This document shows positions 48,981-58,210 of a DNA stretch of 64,000 bases, piece after piece (position 1 is the first letter of the stretch; every line of letters begins with the position of its first letter). The notes under the pieces were generated by a model, which saw only the letters and a program-made list of their open reading frames with translations, was not told the origin of the DNA and did not search any database. Source of the stretch: Palsa-343 sp036269135 (GTDB lineage Bacteria; Acidobacteriota; Terriglobia; Terriglobales; Acidobacteriaceae); NCBI GenBank assembly GCA_036269135.1, contig DATASQ010000053.1, positions 62,001 to 126,000 on the forward strand. Direction: 5' to 3'. A program made the position numbers and the translations under genes.

Positions 48981-49263
48981 CGCTTACTCCCCCTCAGAGT
49001 CGCGACGTGGCGGGCCCTGACGACATGAAATACGCTTTCGCCCTTAGTATGGCAGAAATCATGTGCGAAAACCGCGGGTTCTGGTGAATTTCGCAAGATG
49101 ACGTTACTAATGGGCAACGTGCAAAGGGTTACATCCAGAGGCCGGCGACGTGCCGCTTGACAGTTCGAAAAGAAATGCAGGCGATGCATCGAGAGATGGC
49201 TCGAGGGATCACAGTCTTAAAGAAATCCAATGCGCGAGCCGATAGGGGCGGCAGGAGATTTCG

Positions 49264-50247
49264 ATGGCGACGATGGTGACCGTCCATGCCAGCCCGATAG
49301 TGCTGGTGGGGTGCGCGGATGCGGAGACAAGCGAGGGCCTGACGGCGATTCTGGAGTCGTGGCATTACGCGGTGGAGGTGGCGGCGAGCGGCGCGGAGGC
49401 GCTGGTGCGGCTGACCGGGGCGACTCCACCGGCGATGGCAATGCTGGACATGGACTTACCCGTGGTCGGCGGGGCGGAGATTGCAGCCGAGCTGCGGCGC
49501 CGCAGAGAGTTGCGGCCCGGATGGGTGATCCTGATGAGCCGCCAGGCGAGCCGGGAACGGGTGCGGGAGGCGCTGGAATCCGGGTGCGACGACTTTCTGC
49601 GGGTGCCGGCAGATGCGGGGGATCTGAAGGTGCGGATCCGGGTGGCGGAGCGGGTGCTGGCGCTGGCAGGCCAGGTGCAGAAGCAGTCGGCGGAGCTGCG
49701 CTACCATGCGACGCACGACGGGCTGACGGGGCTGTGGAATCGCGAAGCGCTGCTGAGTCTGATTTTTCAGGAGACCGACCGGGTACAGCGGATGCGGACG
49801 CCGCTGAGCCTGATGTTGCTGGATCTGGACGACTTCTCGCGAGTGAATCACGACTATGGGTACGAGGCGGGGGACCGTCTGCTGGAGGAGCTGGCAAACC
49901 GGTTCCGGCGGCAACTGCGCAGCTATGACCTGATCGGACGATGCGGTGAGGACGAATTTTTGCTGGCGCTGCCCGGGTGCACACTGGAGAGCGCGAAGGC
50001 GCTGGCGGGGCGCATCCGGGAATTCATTCTGGCCAGGCCGTTTGCGGTGGGACACGAGGCCACAACACTGACGGCGAGCATTGGGGTCGCGACGAGCCGG
50101 GGGCGGTCGCCGCTGATCGTGCTGCGGGAGGCGGAGCGCGGGCTGGCGGAGGCGAAGCTGGGCGGGAAGAATCGCGTATGCGGCGATGGGCCGGAGGTAT
50201 ATGTGGCGGACCCGACGGACATCGCGGAGGAACGCGAAATGGTGTAG
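49264..50247 (+). CDS. Response regulator with GGDEF domain (putative diguanylate cyclase)
   Basis: A 327-residue protein: receiver domain 1-130 with phosphoacceptor D62 (AMLDMDLP), then a GGDEF domain with HDGLTGLWNR, LLDLDDFSRVNHDYGYEAGD and the active-site motif GEDEF (228-232) in place of GGDEF. The inhibitory I-site RxxD is intact (RSYD, 219-222, five residues before). It should make c-di-GMP after phosphorylation if the Gly-to-Glu change is tolerated. Its cognate kinase is not adjacent. Confidence 0.88.
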   Translation: MATMVTVHASPIVLVGCADAETSEGLTAILESWHYAVEVAASGAEALVRLTGATPPAMAMLDMDLPVVGGAEIAAELRRRRELRPGWVILMSRQASRERVREALESGCDDFLRVPADAGDLKVRIRVAERVLALAGQVQKQSAELRYHATHDGLTGLWNREALLSLIFQETDRVQRMRTPLSLMLLDLDDFSRVNHDYGYEAGDRLLEELANRFRRQLRSYDLIGRCGEDEFLLALPGCTLESAKALAGRIREFILARPFAVGHEATTLTASIGVATSRGRSPLIVLREAERGLAEAKLGGKNRVCGDGPEVYVADPTDIAEEREMV

Positions 50248-50277
50248 GGGCCCCGTCGCGGGTGTGGCTCGGATGCG

Positions 50278-51600
50278 CTACTGAGCGGACGATAAGCGGT
50301 TCCGCATCGGCCAGGAGGCGCGGAACGGCAGAGTAGCGCCGCGTCTGCACACCGGCCGGCGAAGCAGGAGGCGATGAACCTGGAGATCGCCGGTCTGCAG
50401 GTTGGTAGCGGTCTCGACGAGGTAGAGGAGCCAGGCGCGGCGGCCGCGATCGTGGGCGACGGATTTGTCACGCATCTTGTCGCGCATCCAGCCCTGGCGG
50501 AGGCGGTCGATCCAGACGCGGAGGGTTTGCTCGTAATCGTGGGCCAGGGATTCCACCGCGACCACGTCGAGGCCGGCCGATTCGGCGCTGGCGATTTCGG
50601 CGGACAGAGGCTGAAAGACCAGATCGGGATCGAGGGAGCGCAGGGCCGGGGCGCCAGCCGAGCGGGCGCTGGTCATGCGATGGAGAAGCAGGAGTCCGCC
50701 CGGGACGAGCAGGTTCTGCATGGAAGCGAGATAGCCGCCAAGGCCGGAAGGCTTGACCTGCTCGAAGATGCCGATGTCGGCAATCTTGTCGAAGCACTCG
50801 GCGCGGTACGGGGCAGCGCGCAGGTCGCGGTGCTCGACGGAGCAGCGGCGCAGGAGTCCGCTCCGACCGATGCGCTCCGCGGCAACTTCGGCCTGGTGTT
50901 CGCTGGAGGCGATGCCCAGCACCTCGGCCTGGCGCGACTGTGCGGCATAGAGCAGGAGACTGCCCCAGCCACAGGCGACATCGAGAAGCCGGTCGCCGCG
51001 TTCGAGGGTGAGGAAGGCGCAGGCACGCTCGAGGGCATTGCGCTGGGCGCTCAGAAAATCTTCGTCCGGCTCGCGAAAGAGTGCGCAGGAGTGGGCGAGC
51101 AGCGAGCCCAGCCAGGATTCGAAAAACTGCACGGGCAGGTCGGTGGGACACGGCACGCAATGCCAGCTGGAGAGCACGCCGTGCCGTCGGCCGGGGCGAA
51201 TGCGGCGGGAGAATTCCATGCTGAGGCGGCCCAGGGTCTGGATGAGGCTGCCGCTGAGACCTTCGGAATGGCGCAGGGTGTATTCGGCGACGGAGAGCAG
51301 AGCAAAGAGATCGCCCTGGAGGTCGAGGTCGCCATCGAGAAAGATGCGGCCGAGAGTCGCCTCGGTGGCGTCGCCGGTGACGGCGTCCAGGCGGTCACGG
51401 GAGCGGAAGGTGGCGACGAAGGCCGGCGTGCGGAGGGTGGAGGAAGACCAGGACCACCCATCAAGGGTGCGAACGGAAAAGGCAGTACCGCGATAATCGC
51501 GGAAGAACGCGGTAAATTCCAGAGCGCGGAGGGCGTCGCTGGGGCGCACGGGAACCTTATAGAAGGTGGAGCGGCCCGGTTCGAGTGCTTCGTGCGACAT
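50278..51600 (-). CDS. Cyclopropane-fatty-acyl-phospholipid synthase-like methyltransferase
   Basis: A 440-residue protein: N-terminal CFA-type lipid-binding part (ATLGRIFLDGDLDLQGDLFALL) and C-terminal SAM methyltransferase (LLDVACGWGSLLLYAA; IADIGIFEQVKPSGLGGYLASMQNLLVPGG). The usual 'S.EM.EHVG' motif is changed to IGIFEQVK, losing the His and possibly altering the bicarbonate/catalytic site. It may methylate a different lipid. ATG 51600 was chosen. Confidence 0.82.
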   Translation of the reverse strand: MSHEALEPGRSTFYKVPVRPSDALRALEFTAFFRDYRGTAFSVRTLDGWSWSSSTLRTPAFVATFRSRDRLDAVTGDATEATLGRIFLDGDLDLQGDLFALLSVAEYTLRHSEGLSGSLIQTLGRLSMEFSRRIRPGRRHGVLSSWHCVPCPTDLPVQFFESWLGSLLAHSCALFREPDEDFLSAQRNALERACAFLTLERGDRLLDVACGWGSLLLYAAQSRQAEVLGIASSEHQAEVAAERIGRSGLLRRCSVEHRDLRAAPYRAECFDKIADIGIFEQVKPSGLGGYLASMQNLLVPGGLLLLHRMTSARSAGAPALRSLDPDLVFQPLSAEIASAESAGLDVVAVESLAHDYEQTLRVWIDRLRQGWMRDKMRDKSVAHDRGRRAWLLYLVETATNLQTGDLQVHRLLLRRPVCRRGATLPFRASWPMRNRLSSAQ

Positions 51601-51836
51601 AGCCAGTGGTTGGCGGCGGCGCGGAATTCCGACCGGCGACGGCAGGATGACACGACTGGCTTCTACCGGAAAAGAGGAAAATCCGCACGGGCTGCTTTCT
51701 GTGAGATGCAGGATGGGCAGCGTTCGTGAGCCGCGCCACGCGGATTGAAGACGGACTCGAAGGCAGCGCTGTCGTGTGAGCCGCGCAGATTCCGCAGCAA
51801 CACCAGGCACCGGCCTTGTGTTCCAAGCTGATTAAG

Positions 51837-52265
51837 ATGAGCCAATCTTCCGCGCGCCGGCTGCAGTCGCGCACCTTTTTGTTTCTGGCTACGGCGGTGC
51901 TGGCGAACAGCTTCGGGAACCTGATGCTGGCACTCGCCATGGACCGCATGCCGGCATTCACGCACGTGCCACTGCTGCACTATGTGCTGCTGGCGCTGGT
52001 GAATCCATTTCTGCTGCCGGGTGCGGTGCTGACGGCGGTGTACACCTTTGCCCAGTTGACGCTGTTCAGCTGGGCCGATCTGAGCTTCGTCATCCCCTGC
52101 ACCGCGACTTCCTACATCCTGACCACTCTGCTGGGCGATCTGGTGCTGGGCGAGCATGTGGAGATGGCGCGGTGGATCGGCGTGCTGCTCATTTTTGGCG
52201 GCGTCACCCTGGTGGCGCGGACACCGATTGAGACAAAGCATTACCCGGAGGGCACCGAACCATGA
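51837..52265 (+). CDS. Half-size EamA/DMT transporter subunit A
   Basis: A 142-residue protein with four membrane helices (FLFLATAVLANSFGNLMLAL; LLHYVLLALVNPFLLPGAVLTAVYTFAQLTLF; LSFVIPCTATSYILTTLLGD; WIGVLLIFGGVTLVA), one EamA/SMR-like unit ending in the 'GEHVEMARWIGVLLIFGGV' signature. It overlaps the next gene by ATGA, forming a likely heterodimer like ArnE/ArnF. Substrate unknown; undecaprenyl-linked sugar flipping is one option. Confidence 0.8.
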   Translation: MSQSSARRLQSRTFLFLATAVLANSFGNLMLALAMDRMPAFTHVPLLHYVLLALVNPFLLPGAVLTAVYTFAQLTLFSWADLSFVIPCTATSYILTTLLGDLVLGEHVEMARWIGVLLIFGGVTLVARTPIETKHYPEGTEP

Positions 52266-52729
52266 AATGGGGGCTGATCCTGCTGACGGTGTTCGCCAGC
52301 TCGGCGGGCGACATTCTGTGCGCGAAGGGAATGTCGCAGGCTGGGGCGATGCCGCATTTCGGCCCATGGGGCGTGGTGCAGGCGATCAAATACATTCTCC
52401 GGCGCAAGCTGGTGATTCTGGGGGGCGCGCTGTACGTGACGGCGTTCATCTCGCTCCTGGCGCTGCTGAGCGTGGCGCAGCTGAGCGCGGCCGTGCCGGC
52501 AACGGCGCTGAGCTTTGTCGTGGACACGCTGGGAGCGCGCTTTATTCTGCACGAGCATGTGCCGTGGAAACGCTGGGTCGGGGTGATGTGCGTGACGGCG
52601 GGGGTGATTCTGGCGGTAAAGTCGGGGCCCGGCCCGGCGCCTAACTCGGTCCTCCCGACCCAACAGAGCTCCCCTGCAGGCCTGCAAGGATCAGCCCGGC
52701 CACAACCAGGGCCGTCCCGAGGGCTTTGA
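52262..52729 (+). CDS. Half-size EamA/DMT transporter subunit B
   Basis: A 155-residue protein with four membrane helices (GLILLTVFASSAGDILCAKGM; VILGGALYVTAFISLLALLS; SAAVPATALSFVVDTLGARF; WVGVMCVTAGVILAVKSG) and the 'LHEHVPWKRWVGV' signature. It is translationally coupled to subunit A. Its last ~30 codons (Pro/Ser rich) overlap the 3' end of the convergent EamA gene by 89 bp, an unusual antisense overlap. Confidence 0.8.
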   Translation: MKWGLILLTVFASSAGDILCAKGMSQAGAMPHFGPWGVVQAIKYILRRKLVILGGALYVTAFISLLALLSVAQLSAAVPATALSFVVDTLGARFILHEHVPWKRWVGVMCVTAGVILAVKSGPGPAPNSVLPTQQSSPAGLQGSARPQPGPSRGL

Positions 52730-53585
52730 TCAGGAGAGCGCGGCGGTTAAAGCTCTCGCGAAACCAGGAGGGCCGCCACATGGTGATGGCCCAGGCCAAC
52801 ACAAAGATGATGACGTAGCGAACCCCGGAGATGGCTTCGACCATCGAGGGCGAGGTCCGGCTGACGGCGAAGACGACCAGGAACGATCCAACGCCGGCGA
52901 CGAAGCGGTTGATCATGTAGCCGGCTTTGCTGCGGGGCGGCGCTTCCTCGGAATTCTTAAAAATCTGGCGGCGCCAGGAGGGGCGCAGCAGCAGAGCCAT
53001 GGCGCCGATGAACGTGCCGATGGTGAAGAAGACGTAGCCGGAGACAAAGTTGGTGGCATTAAACGCGAGCTTTTGCAGAACATCGGTGAGGCCGAAGAGG
53101 AGCGAGGCGGCGACGATGAGCGGCAGCATGCGGGTAAGAGGCAGCTTTTCCGCGAAGAACATCACGAAGCCGCCGAGAGTCATCACGATGAATCCGATGA
53201 ACTGGCCGCCATGAAGATGGACGCCCAGCAGAGGGATAGACAGCAGCACGGTGGCCAGGGGCGTGAAGCCACCCATCGCCGCGAGCTCCTCGGAGGCTTC
53301 GCCGGCCTTGAGGGCGGCGTAATAGAACCAGGTCGCCAGCAGATCGCAGAAGCCCGCCACGAAGGCGAGCGCGGCGATTTTCCACGGCGGAAGATGGAAG
53401 CCGAAGGGAATAAGGATGAGGCCAAAGATGCTGATGGCGCCGAGCCAGAAGACATACGAGGGGAGGCTCTGCATGCCTTTGCGCTGCAGCAGCACCTTAT
53501 CCCAGATGAGGGAGATGCCCACCAGGCCGTGCGCAATGATGGCGATCAGAACGCCATTGAGCGCGAAAGCTTTGAAAAATCCCAT
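52641..53585 (-). CDS. Full-length EamA/DMT family transporter
   Basis: A 314-residue protein with about ten membrane helices and two EamA units (IAIIAHGLVGISLIWDKVLLQRKG; GEASEELAAMGGFTPLATVLLSIPLLGVHLHGGQ in the first, ISGVRYVIIFVLAWAITMW in the second). It likely exports or flips a small metabolite. It is convergent with the half-size pair and overlaps it, suggesting a shared function or antisense regulation. Confidence 0.85.
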   Translation of the reverse strand: MGFFKAFALNGVLIAIIAHGLVGISLIWDKVLLQRKGMQSLPSYVFWLGAISIFGLILIPFGFHLPPWKIAALAFVAGFCDLLATWFYYAALKAGEASEELAAMGGFTPLATVLLSIPLLGVHLHGGQFIGFIVMTLGGFVMFFAEKLPLTRMLPLIVAASLLFGLTDVLQKLAFNATNFVSGYVFFTIGTFIGAMALLLRPSWRRQIFKNSEEAPPRSKAGYMINRFVAGVGSFLVVFAVSRTSPSMVEAISGVRYVIIFVLAWAITMWRPSWFRESFNRRALLIKALGTALVVAGLILAGLQGSSVGSGGPS

Positions 53586-53704
53586 ACGGAGGACTCAGGC
53601 GAAGGCGACGGTCGTAGCGCGCCCACGGGCTGGGATGCGGAGGAATCCCACGGCGGGAAAACGGCGGACGACAGCGCGCAGGCAGGCTGCCGTCCGCTCG
53701 CGCT

Positions 53705-53917
53705 TCAGGTGTGCAGGAGCCGTTTGGCGGGCGAGATGCCGTAAATGCCGGAGAGAATGGTTTCCGCAGCTATGAATGTGAGAACGCCTTTCCACTTGTA
53801 GCTGAGCGGGGCAAAGATGGCGGCCGCCGCGGCAGCGGATCCGACACCGTAGCGGATTTTTTGTTCAGTCTCACTCATTCTGAAGCTCTTGCCGATCTCA
53901 TTGACAACGTCGGTCAT
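53705..53917 (-). CDS. Small DUF2892-like membrane protein
   Basis: A 70-residue protein with two membrane helices (GVGSAAAAAAIFAPLSYKWK; GVLTFIAAETILSGIYGISPAKRLL), the pattern of the DUF2892 (YgaP transmembrane-like) family. A strong AAGGAG precedes ATG 53917. Confidence 0.75.
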   Translation of the reverse strand: MTDVVNEIGKSFRMSETEQKIRYGVGSAAAAAAIFAPLSYKWKGVLTFIAAETILSGIYGISPAKRLLHT

Positions 53918-54140
53918 AATTCTCCTTCGAAAATAGATTTCCCTGTCACGGGGTCTGCTCTCTCTCTTTGTGATGCCCCGCATCGGAACGGCGTTTGAGC
54001 GGTGGACGCGCGCTCCGCCGCGGCGCAGCGGAGGTTGGCGCTCGAATCAAAAAGATTCGTTGGGCGCCATGGATTTTTTCATGGCCGCGGCGCGCCAGGG
54101 TCGAGGCAGGCGACCGGATTTCAGCCGGCGCAAAGGCCTT

Positions 54141-54602
54141 CTACCTCAGACCGCGCAGGCGGGCGATGAGCTCATCGGGGTGAATAGGTTTGGGAAAGAG
54201 CTCGAAGTGGTAGCCCTGCTCCTCGGCGCGGCGCATCAGCTCGCTGGTGGCAGCCTGGCCGGAAAAGAGAAGGACGCGGGTCTGGGGGAACTCGTTGCGC
54301 AGGCGAACGCCGAGATCGACACCGGTCATGCGCGGCATAAGCACGTCGCTGAGGACGATATCGGGATGAAAGCTCCGAGCGATCCGCAGGGCGTCTTCGC
54401 CGCTCAGGGCCTCCATGGCGTCAAAACCGTGAGCATTCAGGATGGCGGCGACGGTTTGGGCGATCAGGGGCTCATCGTCCACGACGAGCACGCGCAGGAC
54501 GGCGCGGTCAATTTGGGCGCCATCGCCCTCCGAGAGATCGTGCAGGGGCGGCGGCGGCCCATCGATGGGCAGGAAGGCAATCGGGTCCAGCAAGGCTGAC
54601 AC
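54141..54602 (-). CDS. Single-domain response regulator
   Basis: A 153-residue protein with a ~35-residue Pro-rich N-terminal extension, then a receiver domain: VLVVDDEPLIAQTVAAIL, phosphoacceptor D86 (DIVLSDVLMPRMTG), and conserved Lys in LFPKPIHPDEL. No output domain. It starts 9 bp after the hybrid kinase stop, so the two form an operon and it is probably a phosphotransfer target of that kinase. Confidence 0.9.
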   Translation of the reverse strand: MSALLDPIAFLPIDGPPPPLHDLSEGDGAQIDRAVLRVLVVDDEPLIAQTVAAILNAHGFDAMEALSGEDALRIARSFHPDIVLSDVLMPRMTGVDLGVRLRNEFPQTRVLLFSGQAATSELMRRAEEQGYHFELFPKPIHPDELIARLRGLR

Positions 54603-54611
54603 TCCTGAAAC

Positions 54612-57600
54612 CTACATCAGCCGTGGCGGGGGGGCATTGGACTTCTTTTGGGAATCTGCGACAGCCACCATCGGCAGAAATATCGTAAACGTTGTTCCAT
54701 GATTTGTCGGTTCGATATTGCTCACAACGCTGATGGTTCCCCCCCAGGACTCGACAAACTGATGGACAACCCACAGGCCGAGACCGGTCCCTGCACCGGC
54801 CTTGGTGGTGAAGAAGGGCTCAAAGAGGCGCGGCAGATTGGCGGCCGGAATGCCGGTGCCGCTGTCCTCCACGGTGACCCGGAGGCCTGGCTTTTCGGTG
54901 GATTCGCGGATGGAAAGGATGAGCCTGCCGCCATCGCGCATGACGTCGATCGCGTTGGAGATCAGATTCGAGAAGACCTGGTGGAGCTCTCCGCGGAGGG
55001 CGCGGACGCTGGGAACGATCACGAAATCCCGGGTGACCTGAATGCCCGAAGCGCGCAGCCGGCTGTCGTAGACGGTGAGGACTTCTTCGAGGAGGGCGGG
55101 CAGGTCGATCGGCGAAGGCACGGAGGTCTCGCGGTAGAAGCCCAGGGTGTGACGGGCAATGTGAGAGACGCGGGTCAGTTCCTTTTCGGCAGTAGAGAGA
55201 TATTCGCGAATCTTTTCCATTTCGGCGCGGGAGGTGCGCGCGAGGTAGATGAGATTCAGGACGGATTCCAGCGGATTGTTGATCTCGTGGGCGATGGTGG
55301 CCGCGAGACGGCCCGTGGCAGCGAGTTTTTCCGAGAGGAGAAGCTTTTCCTGCTGAATACGGCGCTCGGTGATGTCCTGGGCGAAGATGGACAGACCTTC
55401 CGGACCGGGATAAGCATTCGCGTGGATCCAGCGGCCGGAGGGAGGGTAATAGTCTTCCACCTGAACAGGTTCGCCGGTTTCCATGGCCTGGCGGAAGGCT
55501 GCGCCGAATTTCGTCTCGAGGAGCGCGGGAGCGATGTCCCACGCGGATTTGCCGAGCATCTCCGCAACCGGCAGCGCGCTCAGGGCCGCCGATTGCTCGT
55601 TGGCATAGAGGATGCGAAAGTCACGATTGAGAAAGATGAAACCTTCGGAGATGCTCTCGAGAATGGAGCGGTACTGGCGCTCGGCGTCTTCGGCTTTGGT
55701 GCGCAACTCGTGCTCGCGGCGGGTGAGCTCGACGCGGAGCTGGTGCATGGCGATGTGGGAGCCGACGCGGGCGAGCAGTTCGCGGGCGGTAAAGGGCTTG
55801 ACGAGGTAATCGTCGGCGCCGGCTTCGAGTCCTTCCGATTCGGCTTCTTCGCCGGCGCGGGCGGAAAGCATGACCACGGGCACAGCGGTGGTAAGGGGTT
55901 CCGCGCGCAGTGCACGCAGCAGGGCGAAGCCATCCATGCGGGCCATCATGACATCGGTGAGGACCAAATCGGGCGGATTCTCCATGGCAGCGCGGAGCGC
56001 CTGCTCGCCGTCGGCGACGGTGGTGACCTGATAATGGCGGCCCAGGAGCCGCTGGATGTACTCGCGCATGTCACGGTTATCGTCGGCCAGCAGGACGCGG
56101 GCTCGGGGCGCGCCGGCCGTCGGGGGTGGATCGAGAAAAGGCCCCGAATCTTCGTTGGCGAGATCCTTCAGCAACTCCTCTTCGCCGGAATGGCCGCCCG
56201 GGAGCCAGCGCAGCGCCTCCTGCACGTACGGCGCGGCGCCGAGGGAAACTTCGGCGCCCTGACCCGCGGAGGCAATACGGTCCGGCGCCAGATGCGCGGT
56301 CCCGAAAGGGATGCGAATGCGGAAGGTGGTTCCCTGGCCCATGCGGCTCTCCACAGAGACAGTGCCGCCGTGCAGACGGACCAGCTCATCGACCAGAGCC
56401 AGGCCGATGCCGGTGCCCTCGTGCGTGCGCCCGGTGGCGCCCTCGATGCGATGGAAGCGCTCAAAAATTCGAGGCAGCTCGGATTCGGGAATGCCGGTAC
56501 CGGTATCGCCGACAGCCAGCTCGGCCGAATCGCCGACGGCCCGCAGCGTTACCGACACGCCGCCTTCGAGAGTGAACTTGAATGCATTGGAGACCAGGTT
56601 GAGGACGATCTTCTCCCACATGTCCAGGTCGATGTAGACCGGCGCAGGAAGCGGTTCACAGGCGACCTGATAGGCCAGACCGGCCCGCTCCATCGCGGAG
56701 CGGAAAACGCTGGCCAACTCGGTGGTGCGCGCCGCGAGATCGACGGGGCGGTAGAGCGCCTGGACGCGTCCGGCTTCGATGCGGGAGAAGTCAAGAAGGG
56801 TATTCACCAGCTTCAGGAGGCGAAGGCCGTTGCGGTGAACGGTGGCGATGTGGTGCAGCTCGAGAGGGGGGAGTTTGCTGGCACGGGTGTTGAGGATGTC
56901 CTCGAGCGGGCCCAGCATGAGGGTCAGTGGGGTGCGGAATTCGTGACTGATGTTGGAGAAGAAGATGGTTTTGGCGCGATCGAGGGCGATGAGAGCCTCG
57001 GCGCGGCGGCGTTCCTGCTCGTAGGCCGCGGCGTTGGCCAGGGCCGCGGCGATCTGGCCCGCGACCAGTTCGATGAAGCCGGCGTACTCGGCGTCAAACT
57101 GGCGAACCGGGCTGAGCCCCGCGATGAAGAAGCCCGCGGCGCGCGTCTGGCCTTGCTTCTGCAGCGGGATCAGGACGGCACAGCTGGGCGGCTGGTCCCA
57201 GGCGCCGGTGGGCAGATCGGGGAAGCGCCGCTGCAGGTCTTCCACGATAACGATGCCCCTGCGTTCGAGCATGTCGGCGACCGGCCAGGGAACATTGTGA
57301 TCCCCCAGGAACATTGCCTCCGGAGCGGCGGAGTGGCCGCGGTCGATGCCGCTGCGGGAGACGAGCTGGGCGCCGTCGTCGCCACGGAACAGGTAAGTGA
57401 GAGCGAAAGGGAGATCGCGCTGGTTCTGGCGGAGGCAGGTATCGACGGCGGCCAGCACGTCGGTTTCGACGATGGCGCCGCTGAGCCCCGCGGCCAGGGC
57501 GCGCAGAAAGCTGAGGCGCCTCTCGCCGATCACTCGCTCGGTTTCCTCGGTCACGACACAGAGCATGCCCATGATGCGGCCGTCGTCACCGCTGAGTGGG

Positions 57601-58088
57601 CTGTAGGAAAAGGTGTGATAGGTCTCTTCGCGGTAACCGCTGCGCTCGAGGAAGAGGAGCAGAGCCTCATCCCAGGTGGCCTCGCCGGTGTCGAGGACGC
57701 GCTGAATGCGGGGAGCGATGTCCGCCCAAATTTCCTTCCAGACCTCGCGGGCGGGTCTGCCCAGGGCCCAGGGATGCTTCTTGCCCAGGGTCATGCGGGC
57801 GTAGGTGTCGTTATAGAGGAAGGTGAGATCGGTGCCCCAGCCCATCCACATGGCATAGCGCGAGGTGAGCAGGAGACGGACGACGGTCTTCAGGCTCTGC
57901 GGCCAGGCGTCGATCGGACCGAGCGGCGTCCGCGACCCATCCAGTGCGCGCATCAGATCGCCGACTTCGCCGCCGCCGGCAAGGACATCGCTGAATGCGC
58001 GGGGGGAACGCGGCCGGGACGCTCCAGGCTTGCTGACGGCGAGGCCCCCCGTCACCTCCGGCAAGGCGCTCGCTTCTCCTGAATTCAC
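54612..58088 (-). CDS. Hybrid sensor histidine kinase with two kinase modules
   Basis: A 1158-residue soluble-looking signal protein. Order: PAS-like region (about 45-185), GAF (190-355), HisKA with H382 (NISHEFRTPLTL), HATPase (485-595, DTGTGIPESELPRIFERF), receiver with D712 (LVLTDVMMARMDG), PAS (about 800-905), second HisKA with H934 (TIAHEINNPLESV) and second HATPase (1035-1140, FTTKAGAGTGLGLWVV). No membrane helices are seen, so it senses a cytoplasmic signal. A single-domain response regulator follows 9 bp later. Confidence 0.92.
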   Translation of the reverse strand: MNSGEASALPEVTGGLAVSKPGASRPRSPRAFSDVLAGGGEVGDLMRALDGSRTPLGPIDAWPQSLKTVVRLLLTSRYAMWMGWGTDLTFLYNDTYARMTLGKKHPWALGRPAREVWKEIWADIAPRIQRVLDTGEATWDEALLLFLERSGYREETYHTFSYSPLSGDDGRIMGMLCVVTEETERVIGERRLSFLRALAAGLSGAIVETDVLAAVDTCLRQNQRDLPFALTYLFRGDDGAQLVSRSGIDRGHSAAPEAMFLGDHNVPWPVADMLERRGIVIVEDLQRRFPDLPTGAWDQPPSCAVLIPLQKQGQTRAAGFFIAGLSPVRQFDAEYAGFIELVAGQIAAALANAAAYEQERRRAEALIALDRAKTIFFSNISHEFRTPLTLMLGPLEDILNTRASKLPPLELHHIATVHRNGLRLLKLVNTLLDFSRIEAGRVQALYRPVDLAARTTELASVFRSAMERAGLAYQVACEPLPAPVYIDLDMWEKIVLNLVSNAFKFTLEGGVSVTLRAVGDSAELAVGDTGTGIPESELPRIFERFHRIEGATGRTHEGTGIGLALVDELVRLHGGTVSVESRMGQGTTFRIRIPFGTAHLAPDRIASAGQGAEVSLGAAPYVQEALRWLPGGHSGEEELLKDLANEDSGPFLDPPPTAGAPRARVLLADDNRDMREYIQRLLGRHYQVTTVADGEQALRAAMENPPDLVLTDVMMARMDGFALLRALRAEPLTTAVPVVMLSARAGEEAESEGLEAGADDYLVKPFTARELLARVGSHIAMHQLRVELTRREHELRTKAEDAERQYRSILESISEGFIFLNRDFRILYANEQSAALSALPVAEMLGKSAWDIAPALLETKFGAAFRQAMETGEPVQVEDYYPPSGRWIHANAYPGPEGLSIFAQDITERRIQQEKLLLSEKLAATGRLAATIAHEINNPLESVLNLIYLARTSRAEMEKIREYLSTAEKELTRVSHIARHTLGFYRETSVPSPIDLPALLEEVLTVYDSRLRASGIQVTRDFVIVPSVRALRGELHQVFSNLISNAIDVMRDGGRLILSIRESTEKPGLRVTVEDSGTGIPAANLPRLFEPFFTTKAGAGTGLGLWVVHQFVESWGGTISVVSNIEPTNHGTTFTIFLPMVAVADSQKKSNAPPPRLM

Positions 58089-58210
58089 GCAACAACCTCG
58101 GAATGGCTAAGGGGCCCCGGCGAGACAGGGGGACGGACACGGAACATTGTAGAGAACTCTCCCGAGAGATGCGAAAGGAGGGAGCGGGGGTTGCCGGAAG
58201 TGGCGAAAGA

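Noticed and set aside
54648..58082. 1144-codon open frame antisense to the hybrid kinase
   Set aside because: Exact mirror of a well-supported kinase; high GC leaves the antisense frame open. No domains.
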